DNA of 64,000 nt from NCBI GenBank assembly GCA_037176845.1, contig JAYKXP010000007.1:434001-498000 (forward strand), in the 5' to 3' direction. This document shows positions 38,843 through 49,400 of the stretch, one piece after another. This stretch comes from Paramarasmius palmivorus. Lineage: Eukaryota; Basidiomycota; Agaricomycetes; Agaricales; Marasmiaceae. The number at the start of each line of letters is the position of its first letter. The stretch's first letter is position 1. A model generated the notes under the pieces. It was not told the DNA's origin. It was given only the letters and a program-made list of their open reading frames with translations, and did not search any database. A program made the position numbers and the translations under genes.

Positions 38843-38925
38843 CTCAAACCTCCATTGACACAACACTAACACAACACCCCTTCTTAAGCAATGGACTCTC
38901 CAGAATCAACACACAATCCCAAACC

Positions 38926-40229
38926 ATGGCAAAGTACACAATGACTCGTCTCTTCCGAGACCAATACTCCAAGCAAAAACCAGTCGTCAAAGTCGATCTC
39001 ACAGGCAGGGTCGTCGTTGTCACTGGTGCAAACACCGGTTTAGGATTCGAAGCTTGCAAGCACATCGCGAGTATGAATCCAAAGAGGCTTATTATGTGCT
39101 GTCGGAACCAGAAGAAGGGAGAGGAGGCTGTTTCAAGTGCGTGTGTCGTTTTATCCATTAGCGTCAAGCTGATTCATTTTGAACAGAGCTTAGCGCTGAT
39201 ACTGGATACAAGAACGCTGAAGTATGGACACTCGATCTCGCTAGCTTTGCTTCAGTCAAGTCCTTCGTGGATAGGTTTGAAAAGGAAGGCGAACGATTGG
39301 ATGTCCTTATTGAGAACGCAGGTGCTACGGCACCACAAACATATGAAACCACCAACGACGGTTGGGCAACAATGTGAGTCTTGGCCTAATTCGAGTCGGT
39401 GTACATTATTGACCTCTGATTTATAGTTTACAAGTGAACGCCCTCGCGCCTGCTCTCCATGCGTTGCTTCTCCTCCCCACTATGCTAAGGACGGCGAAGC
39501 AGCACTCCGTGACCACACGCATTGTCAATGTGTCTAGTGATCTACACTATTTCTCCAACCTTCCCAGGGATAAGGAGATCAAGAAAGGCACCTCCAACAT
39601 GCTCGAGGAGATGTCCAGTGAAGCGTATTTCAAGCGAACGTGAGTAATCGAATTACCCTGATTATCTCTACCTTCTCTGAATATTGTCTTGGATAGTGGT
39701 CATACCCCGAAGTATAACGACACCAAGCGTGGGTCTCCTTCCTCTCCTTTGTGGTCATGAACGCAGCTCAACCCTTCTAAACACGCAGTTCTCAATGTCC
39801 TGTTCACTCAGGCACTCCAAAGACACATCGGACCGAATCCTTCTGTCTTTGTCTCTGCAGTTAACCCCGGATTCTGTTATTCCGAGTTGCGGAGAGACAT
39901 GTCGGGTCTACAAGCCGTGTTCAATTGTTTGATGGAGAAAGCCCTCGCTTTGACAATGGAAGAAGGCGGTCGACAACTTGTCTATGCGGCTCTTGCTGAA
40001 CACGAAAAGATGCCCGGTGGTTACGCTTCCTTTACCGATATCGTGGAACCTAGTGATGATGCTCTTAATGAGCAGCTGGAAACCAGGTTTTGGGTATGTT
40101 TCGGCCGTTGTTTTGGCATCTCTGCCTGGTCTGATGTTGACCATCCTCTACTAGAATGACTTGATCTCCGTTGCGTCGAGGATTGACGGCAGGATACCCA
40201 AGATCGTGGAAGAGAACTTGAAATTTTGA
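38926..40229 (+). CDS. Short-chain dehydrogenase/reductase SDR2 (340 aa)
   Basis: Six exons, 340 aa, frame intact. TGANTGLG cofactor loop, IENAG, VNVSSDLH with the catalytic Ser, YNDTK active site and NPGF are all present, so it should bind NAD(P)(H) and be active; substrate unknown. Nearly identical to SDR1 in exons and introns and about four-fifths similar to SDR3/SDR4 by eye. It directly follows the WD40 gene (about 0.68 kb between stop and ATG) in the parental arm of the inverted duplication, which argues that it is the source of SDR1. No transit or signal peptide, so probably cytosolic. Confidence 0.9.
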
Positions 40230-40317
40230 ACTTATGTATGTTGCCCAGCTTTACGGACTTTTTTTACGGTTCTTTCGAAAAAGCAGCCTACAGGCTCCCT
40301 TCATTTTTGTATATGCA

Positions 40318-41099
40318 AAATCCATTATGCCGCCCTAGTAGAGTGTTAACTCTTCAGCATTGCTTCAGCGACAGCGTGAAAATATAGAAAGTCGCAGTTC
40401 ACGCGTACTTACAAGAGCCGAGTCTATCTATAGTGAATACCTGGAGCTTGTATAAAATCGCGTTTCAAGACTAGATTCCCAACGTCAAGCACGTCTTGAA
40501 GCCAGTAATTACTGTATGACGTCACCTACTGGGACAAGTCCTGTAACGGTTCCTGCTCAAGCTATTCCTCATGTTTGGACAAGATAAGTGACTCAGTAGA
40601 AAGCTGTTTACATGTACTATTAAAAGATCTTATAAAATGAGACAAACCTGCGCTTTCCTGATATACATCTTGATGTCAATCTGTCACTTGGTGCAAATTT
40701 GGTGAAATCAATGGTGCTAGCACTGAGATTCAAAGGGCGGTAATACAGTTATTGCAAAGAAAATTACTTGTAAGGACCCTCTATTGATACATTATGTCCC
40801 GTAAAAAAACTGGAGCCGTCAATTGTGCTGTGTTGAGTGGTACTGAGGAAGCAAGGGTAAAAAAGACCATAAAAATGACAGTAAGCGCCCAAAATTTGGC
40901 GCGGCAACGGTGTCTCGGTTCCGTGCATTTTCGACTTGCCTCGCGAAACATTTTTTATCTTCACAACAATTACTCTAAATCCCTCCAAATTACAGCTGCA
41001 GAATCTTAGGATGTATACGCACCCTTCATGTAATTTTCAAAAATTCTGCGGGGGGAATTAAGTTCTCGAAACAGTGGGGACTGCGGTTTGTCTCGGATC
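40318..41099. other. No gene recognised
   Basis: Sequence between the SDR2 3' flank and the relics that follow. It contains an imperfect palindrome (40885-40902) and two short antiparallel open frames, nothing more. Confidence 0.45.
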
Positions 41100-41195
41100 C
41101 GGGCCGGCGACAGTAGAAAGGAGCTGCATCAACGCAGAACCTTTTCGAGCCCCTTGAAGCACGGAACGTCCAGTATTCCTTCCCAGCGCGTAGGC
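41100..41195 (-). repeat. Relic similar to the C-terminal part of the 46.6 kb gene fragment
   Basis: On the minus strand the stretch encoding FKGLEKV and its flanks matches, base for base over about 60 bp with few changes, the sequence encoding VEGLEKV at 46620-46690. No intact frame. Confidence 0.4.
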
Positions 41196-41232
41196 AGGTT
41201 TGACATACTTTTCTCTCTCCGACAGCCTTGCA

Positions 41233-41325
41233 GATGGGATCCGGAAGACCAACGTAGATGAGGGCTTGTATCTGGGTGAATTTCAATGGGTATCTGTATT
41301 CTTTTCATCTTGCTTAGGAATTGAC
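41233..41325 (+). repeat. WD40-tail-like relic
   Basis: Read forward it gives RKTNVDEGLYLGEFQW, similar to the end of the WD40 protein (GKTYVYEGLHLDRF) and to the relic at 4843-4915. It lies directly beside the broken coiled-coil gene, in the same relation as at 4.8 kb. Confidence 0.4.
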
Positions 41326-41611
41326 CCACTACTCCTCTGTTCCATTGCGTACTTCCCGTTCTCCCGATCCTTCTTCTGATCTTTCGCGGCTTCTCTCGCT
41401 TCAGTGCGTTCTTGAGATCTCTTCGTAAATCAAATACTTTTTTCTCCAGCTTCTTGACATGATTTGGAGATGAGGCAGGATTTTGTTAAAGGAACGAGAG
41501 GCCCGAGCTTTTGCGAGTTGACGTTTTCGAGCACGGGAAGCTGTATGCGATGAAAAGAGTTAATATGAATCCATAGAGACTAAATGAACAGGCTTGGGAC
41601 ATACCTCCCAT
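41326..41611 (-). pseudogene. Broken copy of the small coiled-coil protein gene
   Basis: The ATG (41609-41611), the intron directly after ATGGGAG with donor gtatgt, and the basic region encoding ASRARKRQLAKARASRSFNK all match the gene at 4492-4829. A deletion of about 28 bp after the FNK codons, plus a 6-bp deletion further on, shift the frame to an early stop. The coiled-coil codons are still recognisable in another frame. Confidence 0.65.
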
Positions 41612-42567
41612 CTGCCAGAGACAGGAACGATGTGGGCTCTTGTACGCGTCCGAGTCGCGCGGTGTGACACTGACATCCTCGTATTCGCGGTCCTTAAACG
41701 GACGATTCTCTTGCGATTCTCTCAGGCATCTGTTTCGAAGCTCAACTACACTTTCATTTTCAATATCACAAATAATCCCGACCAAGCGTGTTAATCACCC
41801 TATTCATCCCAAATAAAACACCAAGACCAAATTGACAAATCACATGACGAAAATCATTTTGAGACTAAGGCATTAGCCAAACAACTGCAAATTGTTCGGC
41901 ATTTCAATGCTGCAGTTCTTTCTTCTTACGGGTGCACTCTTCATTTCTCAAGGTTGCGATGTCACGACCTGCGATGCACTTATGTATTGTCAATGCACTC
42001 ACCGGCTAGGTTTCTAGTCGCTATGCGTCAGCTGCAGGATGGCATGCCACCTCCATGAAACTTGCACGAAATTACAACGAAATTACCGGTAGCTGACACG
42101 AGCCTGAGTCGGATAGATTCATTCAATTCCGCTAGCTATAGGCAAGTACACACGTTCTTTGTCTGTGTATTCAGTAATTTTGTTCACTACGCATCAGATA
42201 GCCATGCCTCACCTGCACCGCTTTCGCGCTCAACACGACCTATCAGCGCGTCCACAGTATGCTAGCCGACGCAACTCGGATAGAGTCGCTGATTTCCGCT
42301 AGACGAGTACAGGTTTTCTACTACAAGTATTGTTTTCTCGCTTATGCTTGTCCGGCGGCGTTCGCCCAGAGTACATCATACAGTGCTTGAGCGGCCAGAA
42401 ATTGAGTAAAGGATGCATCGAATTCAACGCTAAGATCCATTACCTCCGGGATGGTACTTGGCTTCGGATACGTTTCTTTCTTGCGTACTTTCATTGACAC
42501 ACCACCACCTTCTTAAGCAATGGTGTTCAGCAAGTTTCTAGATCCAACACATACACAATCCCAAATC
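41612..42567. other. Upstream region of SDR3, partly repeated
   Basis: From about 41951 this belongs to a direct repeat shared with the region upstream of SDR4 (44701 onward), including the stretch from ATAGATTCATTC to CTAGACGAGTACAG. No gene seen. Confidence 0.5.
42459..42482 (+). promoter_or_regulatory. Shared SDR upstream motif (SDR3 copy)
   Basis: TTGGCTTCGGATACGTTTCT and the following bases, about 85 bp before the ATG at 42568, followed by ATTGACACACC as in SDR4. Confidence 0.45.
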
Positions 42568-43910
42568 ATGGCTAAACACACAATGTCTCAATTCATCCGC
42601 GACCAATCCTCTACGCAAAAGCCGGTCGTTAAAGTCGACCTCACAGGCAAAGTCGTCGTCGTCACTGGTGCAAACACCGGTTTAGGATTCGAAGCTTGCA
42701 AGCATATTGCTACTATGAATCCTCGGAGGCTCATTATGGGCTGCCGAAATAGGCAAAAGGGAGAAGAGGCCATCTCAAGTGCGTATGCTCGACTCATCGT
42801 CACTATGGCGGGATCAGGCTAATTCATGTTGATGGTGAATAGAACTCAGCGCAGAGACGGGCTACAAGAACGCTGAATTCTGGCAGCTCGATCTCGCTAG
42901 TTTTGCTTCAGTAAAGTCCTTTGTGAATAAATACGAAAAGGAAGGCGAACGATTGGATATTCTTATCGAGAACGCAGGTGTGACGGGGCCCAAAACGTAC
43001 GAGACTACTAGTGATGGTTGGGCAACACTGTAAGTGGCAGATCTTTCCTTGCCTCGGTTTTGATTTGACCTTTACATACTTCTACCTATAGCTTACAAGT
43101 AAACACAATCGCACCTGCCCTTCACGCTCTACTCCTCGTCCCCATTATGCTGAGGACCGCAAAGGAACACTCCGTGACTACACGTATCGTGAATGTGTCT
43201 AGTGATTTACACTTTTCCGCCACGCTTGCTAAAGATAAAGAGATCAAGAAGGGCAATGGCAATATGTTGAAAGAGATGTCTGGGCAAGCATATTATAAGC
43301 GGACGTGAGTACTAGTCAATCCATCTTTTTTCAATATCTTCTGAATCTCGGAAATATAGTGACTTTATCACGAAATACAACGACACGAAACGTAAGCCCT
43401 GCCTCCTCTAGTACTGCTTTCTTTTACGTTCACTCCTCACAAACATCTTGCAGTCCTCAACGTCCTCTTCACCCAAGCCCTCCAACGACACCTCCCTACT
43501 TCCCCAAACCCCTTCCCCTCACCTCCTATCGTGGTCTCCACACCCAACCCCGGCTTCTGCCACTCCGAACTCCGACGCGACATCTCCGGTGTCCAAGCCG
43601 CCTTCAACTGCTTAATGGAAAAAGCCCTTGCCTTGACAGTGGAAGAAGGCTCTCGACAGCTTGTTTACGCTGCGCTTGCTCAAGATGATAAGATGCCAGG
43701 GGGATATACGTCGTTTAATGAAGTTGCGGAACCTAGTGATGATGCGCTTAATCTGCAACTAGAGACTAGGTTTTGGGTATGTTTTGTGTTCCTACCCGAG
43801 ATTGATATTGAAGATTGACGGGTGTGTTCTACTAGAATGACCTGATTGAGGTTCTTGAGGGGGTTGATGCGAGGATAAGGGGGATTGTCCAGGAGAATTT
43901 GAGGCTCTGA
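42568..43910 (+). CDS. Short-chain dehydrogenase/reductase SDR3
   Basis: Same six-exon plan as SDR2, about 345 aa. ATG at 42568 (MAKHTMSQFIRDQSSTQKPV), conserved with the paralogues; the in-frame ATG at 42520 is not. TGANTGLG, IENAG, VNVSSDLH and YNDTK are retained, so the catalytic set is complete. It differs from the other copies in exon 5, where a Pro/Ser-rich insertion (LPTSPNPFPSPPIVV) replaces the GPSPPVVV region and the NPGF motif is preceded by TP instead of AV. The last exon (NDLIEVLEGVDARIRGIVQE) also diverges from its relatives. Exons 1-3 are almost identical to SDR4. Substrate unknown; probably cytosolic. Confidence 0.88.
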
Positions 43911-45131
43911 GTTGGTGTACATGTTGGTGTTGGCTTGGAATCCGTTTACCTCTGCGTGTTTTTCGTATTTATGCTCTAGATCTGTATTGTATATACACAA
44001 GCTTAAGGCTACTTCCTGACTTTTAATATGTTGTGGTAGTACTAGTAAAGTATTGCCTTTTTCAATATCATGAATTCGAACGCCCACTTTATTCGGCGGG
44101 TCCATTACCATATTTGGTATTGGTTTTTCTTGATCACGACGTCGACCACACCGCGGCCGACTGCTCTTTCCTGGGCTCTGCACGCATATGCAAGGGGGAA
44201 ATGATGTTTGGGTTCTGAATTCTAGGGTTCGCGTGGTTGAGGTGAGTAGCAGGCTTGAATTGACTTGACACCACTCTCTCAGTCTGTCGCTTGTTGTATA
44301 GCGCTACCATTCGTGCCAATGTCGTTGTGCTCGATCGATATCCTAGCATAATGAATACACCAAACACTTGAATACTTCCCTGTGCCTCGAAACGCTGAAG
44401 ACAGTCACGGTGAACACGACGAAATGGTGGTGGGATACGGTAAACAGTGAACCTATCTCACCCTTTTGCCTATGCCAATTATCCCAGCGATTCTGGTGCG
44501 CTCCATTGCTTATGCTCAACGCATGTCAATAGCCATATTATATTCTTCTAGCAATATCAACACTGGAGAGGAGGACTGACGGCAAATTCTCAACTGGCTC
44601 TCTGCGATGATGTATTTACCTTTTGTTTTGGGGACGCACCCCAATACTGAGGTCGCACGCAGATTCAAGGAGAGAAATGACCAAAGCTTCACGCATCTTA
44701 AAGGCTGCGACGTCACAACTTGTGATGCACTTGTGTTACTGTATCGGCTAGGATTCTAGTCTTCGCTACGCGTCAGCTGCAGGCCTCCACGAAAGTTCCA
44801 CGTCGGATAGATTCATCGAGTTCCGCTAGGCAAGTACACATACGCATGTTCTTGGTCTGTGTATTCAATTATAATAGTTTTCAGATCGCCTCGCCTGCAC
44901 CGCCTTCGCGCTCAACAGTGCGCTAGCCGACGCAACTCGGATAGAGTTGCTGATTTCCGCTAGACAAGTACAGGTTTTTCCAATTTCCGAGTATCGTTTT
45001 CTCAGTAGAGGATGCATCGAAGACGCGTTACCACGGCATGGCTTCGGATACGTTCCTTTCTTGCATACTTTCATTGACACACCACCTCCTTCTTAAACAA
45101 TGGCGTCCAGCAAGTCTCTAAACCCCAAACC
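43911..45131. other. Spacer between SDR3 and SDR4
   Basis: 3' flank of SDR3, about 0.7 kb of unmatched sequence, then from about 44701 the repeated SDR upstream region. No gene seen. Confidence 0.5.
45040..45063 (+). promoter_or_regulatory. Shared SDR upstream motif (SDR4 copy)
   Basis: TGGCTTCGGATACGTTCCTT and the following bases, about 70 bp before the ATG at 45132, followed by ATTGACACACC. Confidence 0.45.
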
Positions 45132-46474
45132 ATGGCTAAACACTCAATGTCTCAATTCATCCGCGACCAATCCTCTACGCAAAAACCCGTCCTCAAAGTC
45201 GACCTCACAGGCAAAGTCGTCGTCGTCACTGGTGCAAACACCGGTTTAGGATTCGAAGCTTGCAAGCATATTGCGACTATGAATCCCAGGCGGCTCATCA
45301 TGGGGTGTCGGAATCGGCAAAAGGGAGAAGAGGCCATCTCAAGTGCGTATGCTCAACTCATCGTCACCATGGCGGGATCAGGCTAATTCATGTTGACGGT
45401 GAATAGAACTCAGCGCAGAGACGGGCTACAAGAACGCTGAATTCTGGCAGCTCGATCTCGCTAGTTTTGCTTCGGTGAAGTCCTTTGCGGATAAATACGA
45501 AAAGGAAGGCGAACGATTGGATATTCTTATCGAGAACGCAGGTGTGACGGGGCCTAAAACGTACGAGACTACTAGTGATGGTTGGGCAACGCTGTAAGTG
45601 GCAAACGTTTACCTTTCCTAGCCGAGGTTCTAATGCGATCTTCGTATATTTCTATCTCTAGCTTACAAGTGAATGCAATCGCACCTGCCCTTCATGCTCT
45701 ACTCCTTGTCCCCATTATGCTGAGGACCGCAAAGGAACACTCAGTGACGACACGTATCGTGAATGTGTCTAGTGATTTACACTATTCCGCCACCCTTGCT
45801 AAAGATAAAGAGATCAAGAAGGGGAATGGTAATATGCTTAAAGAGATGTCTAGTCAAGCGTATTTCAAACGAACGTGAGTAGTCAATTTATCCCCACTGT
45901 CTCTCAAGTACGTTCTTCTGAATATTGACCGTCTTGGACAGCGATTATATGACGAAGTATAACGACACCAAGTGTAAGCCTCCTCTACTTGATATTCATA
46001 AAAGTCACAAACGTATCTCACCGCTTCCCAACATACAGTCCTCAACGTCCTCTTCACCCGGGCACTCCAAAGACACATCGGACCGAGTCCTCCTGTGGTT
46101 GTCTCTGCGGTCAACCCCGGATTCTGTATTTCTGAACTCCGTCGAGACATCTCTGGTATCCAAGCCGCCTTCAGCTGCTTAATGGAAAAAGCCCTCGCTC
46201 TCACAATGGAAGAAGGGAGCCGACAGCTCGTTTACGCTGCGCTTGCTCAAGATGATAAGATGCCAGGGGGCTATACTTCGTTTAATGAAGTTGTGGAACC
46301 TAGTGATGATGCTCTCAATGTGCAACTGGAAACCAGGTTTTGGGTATGTTTCCGCCATCTTCTGTGTTGATGCCCGGTTTGACGTATATCTTCTGCTAGA
46401 ACGACTTGATTTCGGTTGTGTCAAGGCTTGACGGCAGGATACCCCAGATCGTGGAAGAGCACTTGAAGCTCTGA
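45132..46474 (+). CDS. Short-chain dehydrogenase/reductase SDR4
   Basis: Six exons, about 340 aa, frame intact, with TGANTGLG, IENAG, VNVSSDLH, YNDTK and NPGF. The 5' half (exons 1-3 and intron 1) is almost identical to SDR3. The segment from about 45.85 to 46.13 kb (exon 3 end, short exon 4 and start of exon 5) and the last exon (RLDGRIPQIVEEHLKL) resemble SDR1/SDR2 instead. The part between (ALAQDDKMPGGYTSFNEV) is again SDR3-like. This mosaic suggests gene conversion or unequal exchange between paralogues. Predicted cytosolic NAD(P)-dependent oxidoreductase; substrate unknown. Confidence 0.88.
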
Positions 46475-46580
46475 GTCGATGTAGTCTTGTAATCGCCATG
46501 GACCCGTTTACGTCTGCATGTTTTGTTTTTGCCATATTTATATTAAATATACTGTCTTCATTTCTAAATTGTATACAAGG

Positions 46581-47226
46581 CTACTTCCCTACGACTTGAA
46601 AAACCTTCTGACGCCTCATTTGGGCATCGAGTGGAAAGCAACAGGATAAATGCGGAACCTTCTCAAGCCCCTCGACGTACGGAATACTCATGTCCGTTTG
46701 GTAAGGCAGGATATAAACCATTTCCCAGTCCTCTTGTGGAGGCAGACCTAGCATCTCGTCCCTAATGCATCTCAGAATCCGTTCCGAAGGCGGTTCTGGC
46801 TCGTAGTAGTCGTAAAATGGTTCTCGATCCAAAGGTATCCAAGTAAAATGCGCCCAACTGCAAGATTCACCACTACGCACCGATACCAGGATGACCAGTT
46901 ATGACTAGTATCGCCTGTCGAAATTTCCACCCTTGAAAGTCGTGATTGTTCAACCGTTCGTAAAGTAATTTGTATTCTTCTCGCAGAAGAGCGCGTTGAA
47001 GACGGAGAATCGAGGCTGGGCATAGCTGAATGCTTGTGGAAGTGCTGGGTAGATCGTTCACTGGCATGGACATGCATTTTGGTGCGAGGTCGGCATGAGT
47101 CAATAGTTCCTGGGGTTGATCAGTGCCCCAGCATTGCTTCCAGAACTGGTAGAGTCCCCTAGGAGGGTTAATCGCGTACCAGCCAGGTTGATCCAACGAG
47201 AAGGGGCGACTGAAGTATTTTTCCAT
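46581..47226 (-). pseudogene. Truncated P-loop/Crinkler-like gene fused to another relic
   Basis: From the ATG at 47226 the frame gives MEKYFSRPFSLDQPGWYAIN, then FWKQCWGTDQPQELL and ITGHPGIGA with a stop at 46873. This resembles the N-terminus of agaricomycete Crinkler/RHS-like proteins, which continue through a P-loop (GQPGIGKT). Here the sequence stops inside the P-loop, so the Walker Lys is lost. An overlapping frame (46581-46880) encodes WAHFTWIPLDREPFYDYYEP and, near its end, VEGLEKVPHLSCCFPLDAQM. I do not recognise that part, but a fragment of it also lies near 41.1 kb. Most likely two gene pieces brought together; no working ATPase is expected. Confidence 0.5.
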
Positions 47227-47558
47227 AGATGGCCTACGCTTACCCCGCCAGGTTCAGCCCTTTGCAACACAGGTTCCCTGTAACGAGTCCTAACAAGAGT
47301 CAAATCAATGCAAGCTAATGTAGGAATAGAATAGAAAGCCCGGTCAGCATAGGATCTTGTTCAAAACGAAGAGACTCACTTGGTAGGTGGTAGTTAGGAG
47401 GTGAGTCTTGGGCGACGGGCTTTCACACGTGGGTATACAGATACGATGATGAGTGGTGGATTGGTTCTATATAGCTAGTCGCAAGTATGTATGTACTATG
47501 AGCATTAATAGATCTATATGATACATGTGTACTTTTTCATCCAAAAAAAGTTCGATGA
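47227..47558. other. Intergenic, no gene recognised
   Basis: Short gap downstream of TIM44. Nothing recognised. Confidence 0.5.
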
Positions 47559-49166
47559 TCACAGGTAAGCTCTGGCGCTTCTGCGTCCCATCTGAAGAAA
47601 GGCGGTCAGTCAAAAAGCACAAGAGCGGTCGAGAAACACGTACCTCTATAACCTTCCATCCACCAGTCAACTCGTTACCCAACTCTTCCTCCACTCTTGT
47701 GATAGCAGCGATATATGTGCACTGTTCTACACGGTCCTCAGCGCCGACCACAACCTCGCCTGTCTTGGCATTTCGGAATAGCAGCACTTCTTGGGTATTG
47801 AATTGAATGACGAAGACGGGGATATTGTTGTCTAATATTTTGCCTGTGTGGACCTGGAAGGATATGAGTCAATTACGCGAGAGACACAAGAAAATCGAAA
47901 GACGCACGTCGACTTGTCGGATATCGAGGACTTTGCTTTCGCTAATAAGCCCTTGCTTGAGATACACCTCCATCGTAGCCCATAAGACGTTATATGTCTG
48001 CCGGACAAAATATCAGTGAATTTGTCCACGAACACAATACGCGAAGGAAAACTTACTGCCTCTCCGCACCAAGCCTTCAAAGCCTCCTGGTCCGCCGAAA
48101 GATATGCATCGACCACCTCCGGAACGATGTATTCTCTTAGCTCCCTCTCAAAACTCGCCATGTTGAACATTGGATCATACATCTTCATCATACGCATAAC
48201 TTGTGCCGTTTCATTCTCGTCGAACCAAGAACCTATCGTCTGTGTGACCGAACGCATAGACGATATTAAAGGGTTCTCAGACTCGTCGTATGCCTGTCGA
48301 AGAGAGAAGTAAGTCTTTAGAACCGGGTTTTTCTCCTTCATCTCGTTCCATTTTTCTTGTCGTGGCGAGTCTTTGTGGAGAACCATAGCTGTTCCTGCAC
48401 TGTAGAAATCCCTAAGTTTGTGGTTTTTGTGTACCAAGGAATGAATGGACATACTCTGGATCTGTAGTAACGCGATGAGAAGCAGGACCCAAACCACCAT
48501 CCCTTCCGGCCTTTTCTAACCTCTTTTGTCGTCTCAACCTCCTCGCTTCCTTCTCCTCAAACCCAGCATGTTTCGCGCTTCCACTATCGTCCAGAGCATC
48601 GACAAGTGTATCCGCGAAAGCCTTATACGCTGCAGTCTTCCGTATAGGCTCCGTAGATTTTTCTATAGTCGAAGAAACGGCAGCAGAGGCTCTCGATATC
48701 GCACGCATAATCTCGCTCTCTTCCATGGTCTTAAGAGCTTCTGACACTGCGTCACCGACTTTGATACCGCCCTTTTTGAGTTCCTCTGCTGCTGCACGAA
48801 GCCGTGGGTTTTCTTTGATACTTGATGTGAGCTATACATGGTGGTATTGAGTCTTAAAGCCGCAGTATGTAGAGTTACACGTACCCTGGCACGCTCGTAT
48901 GCAGCCCGTGCTTTCTTCATTGCCTCTGAATCCTGGAACTTGTCAACATCACCCTGCAACTGCTTGACGTTCTCCTGTAGCTCTCTGTTCTTCTTGAGCT
49001 CATCCCGTAACACGTCTACGAAAGTTTGAAAGGGTGATTTCGGGAGTTCGTTGCGTCGTGCGGAAGATGAGTGGAATGAGGCGACAGACAGGACTTGGGG
49101 TCGTAAAGCTACTCTGTTTCTGTATGCATTTCGTAGAACGAGGCTTTGAAGATGACGAGGAAGCAT
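47559..49166 (-). CDS. TIM44: Mitochondrial import motor subunit Tim44
   Basis: Tethers mtHsp70 to the TIM23 channel on the matrix side of the inner membrane. Seen: presequence MLPRHLQSLVLRNAYRNRVA with Arg-rich, acid-free character, then FHSSSARRNE as a likely processing region; the coiled-coil N-terminal domain (VDVLRDELKKNRELQENVKQ); IKVGDAVSEALKTMEESEIM; and the C-terminal Tim44 domain (NPVLKTYFSLRQAYDESENP, MMKMYDPMFNMASFERELRE, VDAYLSADQEALKAWCGEA, VFVIQFNTQEVLLFRNAKTG). The last intron joins GGWKVIE to MGRRSARAYL and the stop at 47559-47561. Length is close to known Tim44 proteins. Same strand as the cytochrome c synthase gene upstream. Confidence 0.94.
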
Positions 49167-49400
49167 AGTTGAACGAGGGGAGACGACGGGCAGCGGTTCC
49201 GAGTGACGTTGGAGAAAGGAATTTTCAGAGTCGCACGCGTCGTATTGCCGCCCGGCAAAAAATTTCTACGACTTCAAACGAAATCTTCCGTACGTGTCAG
49301 AGTTGGGATACATGGAGTATTATACAGGTGTATGTATTAGATCTAAAGTATGTATGTCTATAGAGTAATTTTGAATGGTATCCATCATGTCATGCATCAT

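Larger units (their letters stand above)
37362..40317. repeat. Right arm of inverted segmental duplication
   Basis: Counterpart of 7078-9872. This arm lies inside an intact WD40 gene and runs without a break through the spacer and SDR2, so it is the parental copy. The arms are separated by about 27.5 kb of single-copy genes. Confidence 0.88.
41951..43910 (+). repeat. Direct tandem repeat unit A (SDR3)
   Basis: About 0.6 kb of upstream sequence plus the SDR3 gene. It matches unit B (44701-46474) in the same orientation, with indels in the upstream part. Confidence 0.75.
44701..46474 (+). repeat. Direct tandem repeat unit B (SDR4)
   Basis: Second unit of the tandem duplication, with the same order of upstream sequence and SDR gene as unit A. 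Confidence 0.75.

Noticed and set aside
40885..40902. Imperfect palindrome GCGCCCAAAATTTGGCGC, resembling an E2F-type site or a repeat end
   Set aside because: No gene start nearby and no second copy found in the window; left as chance.
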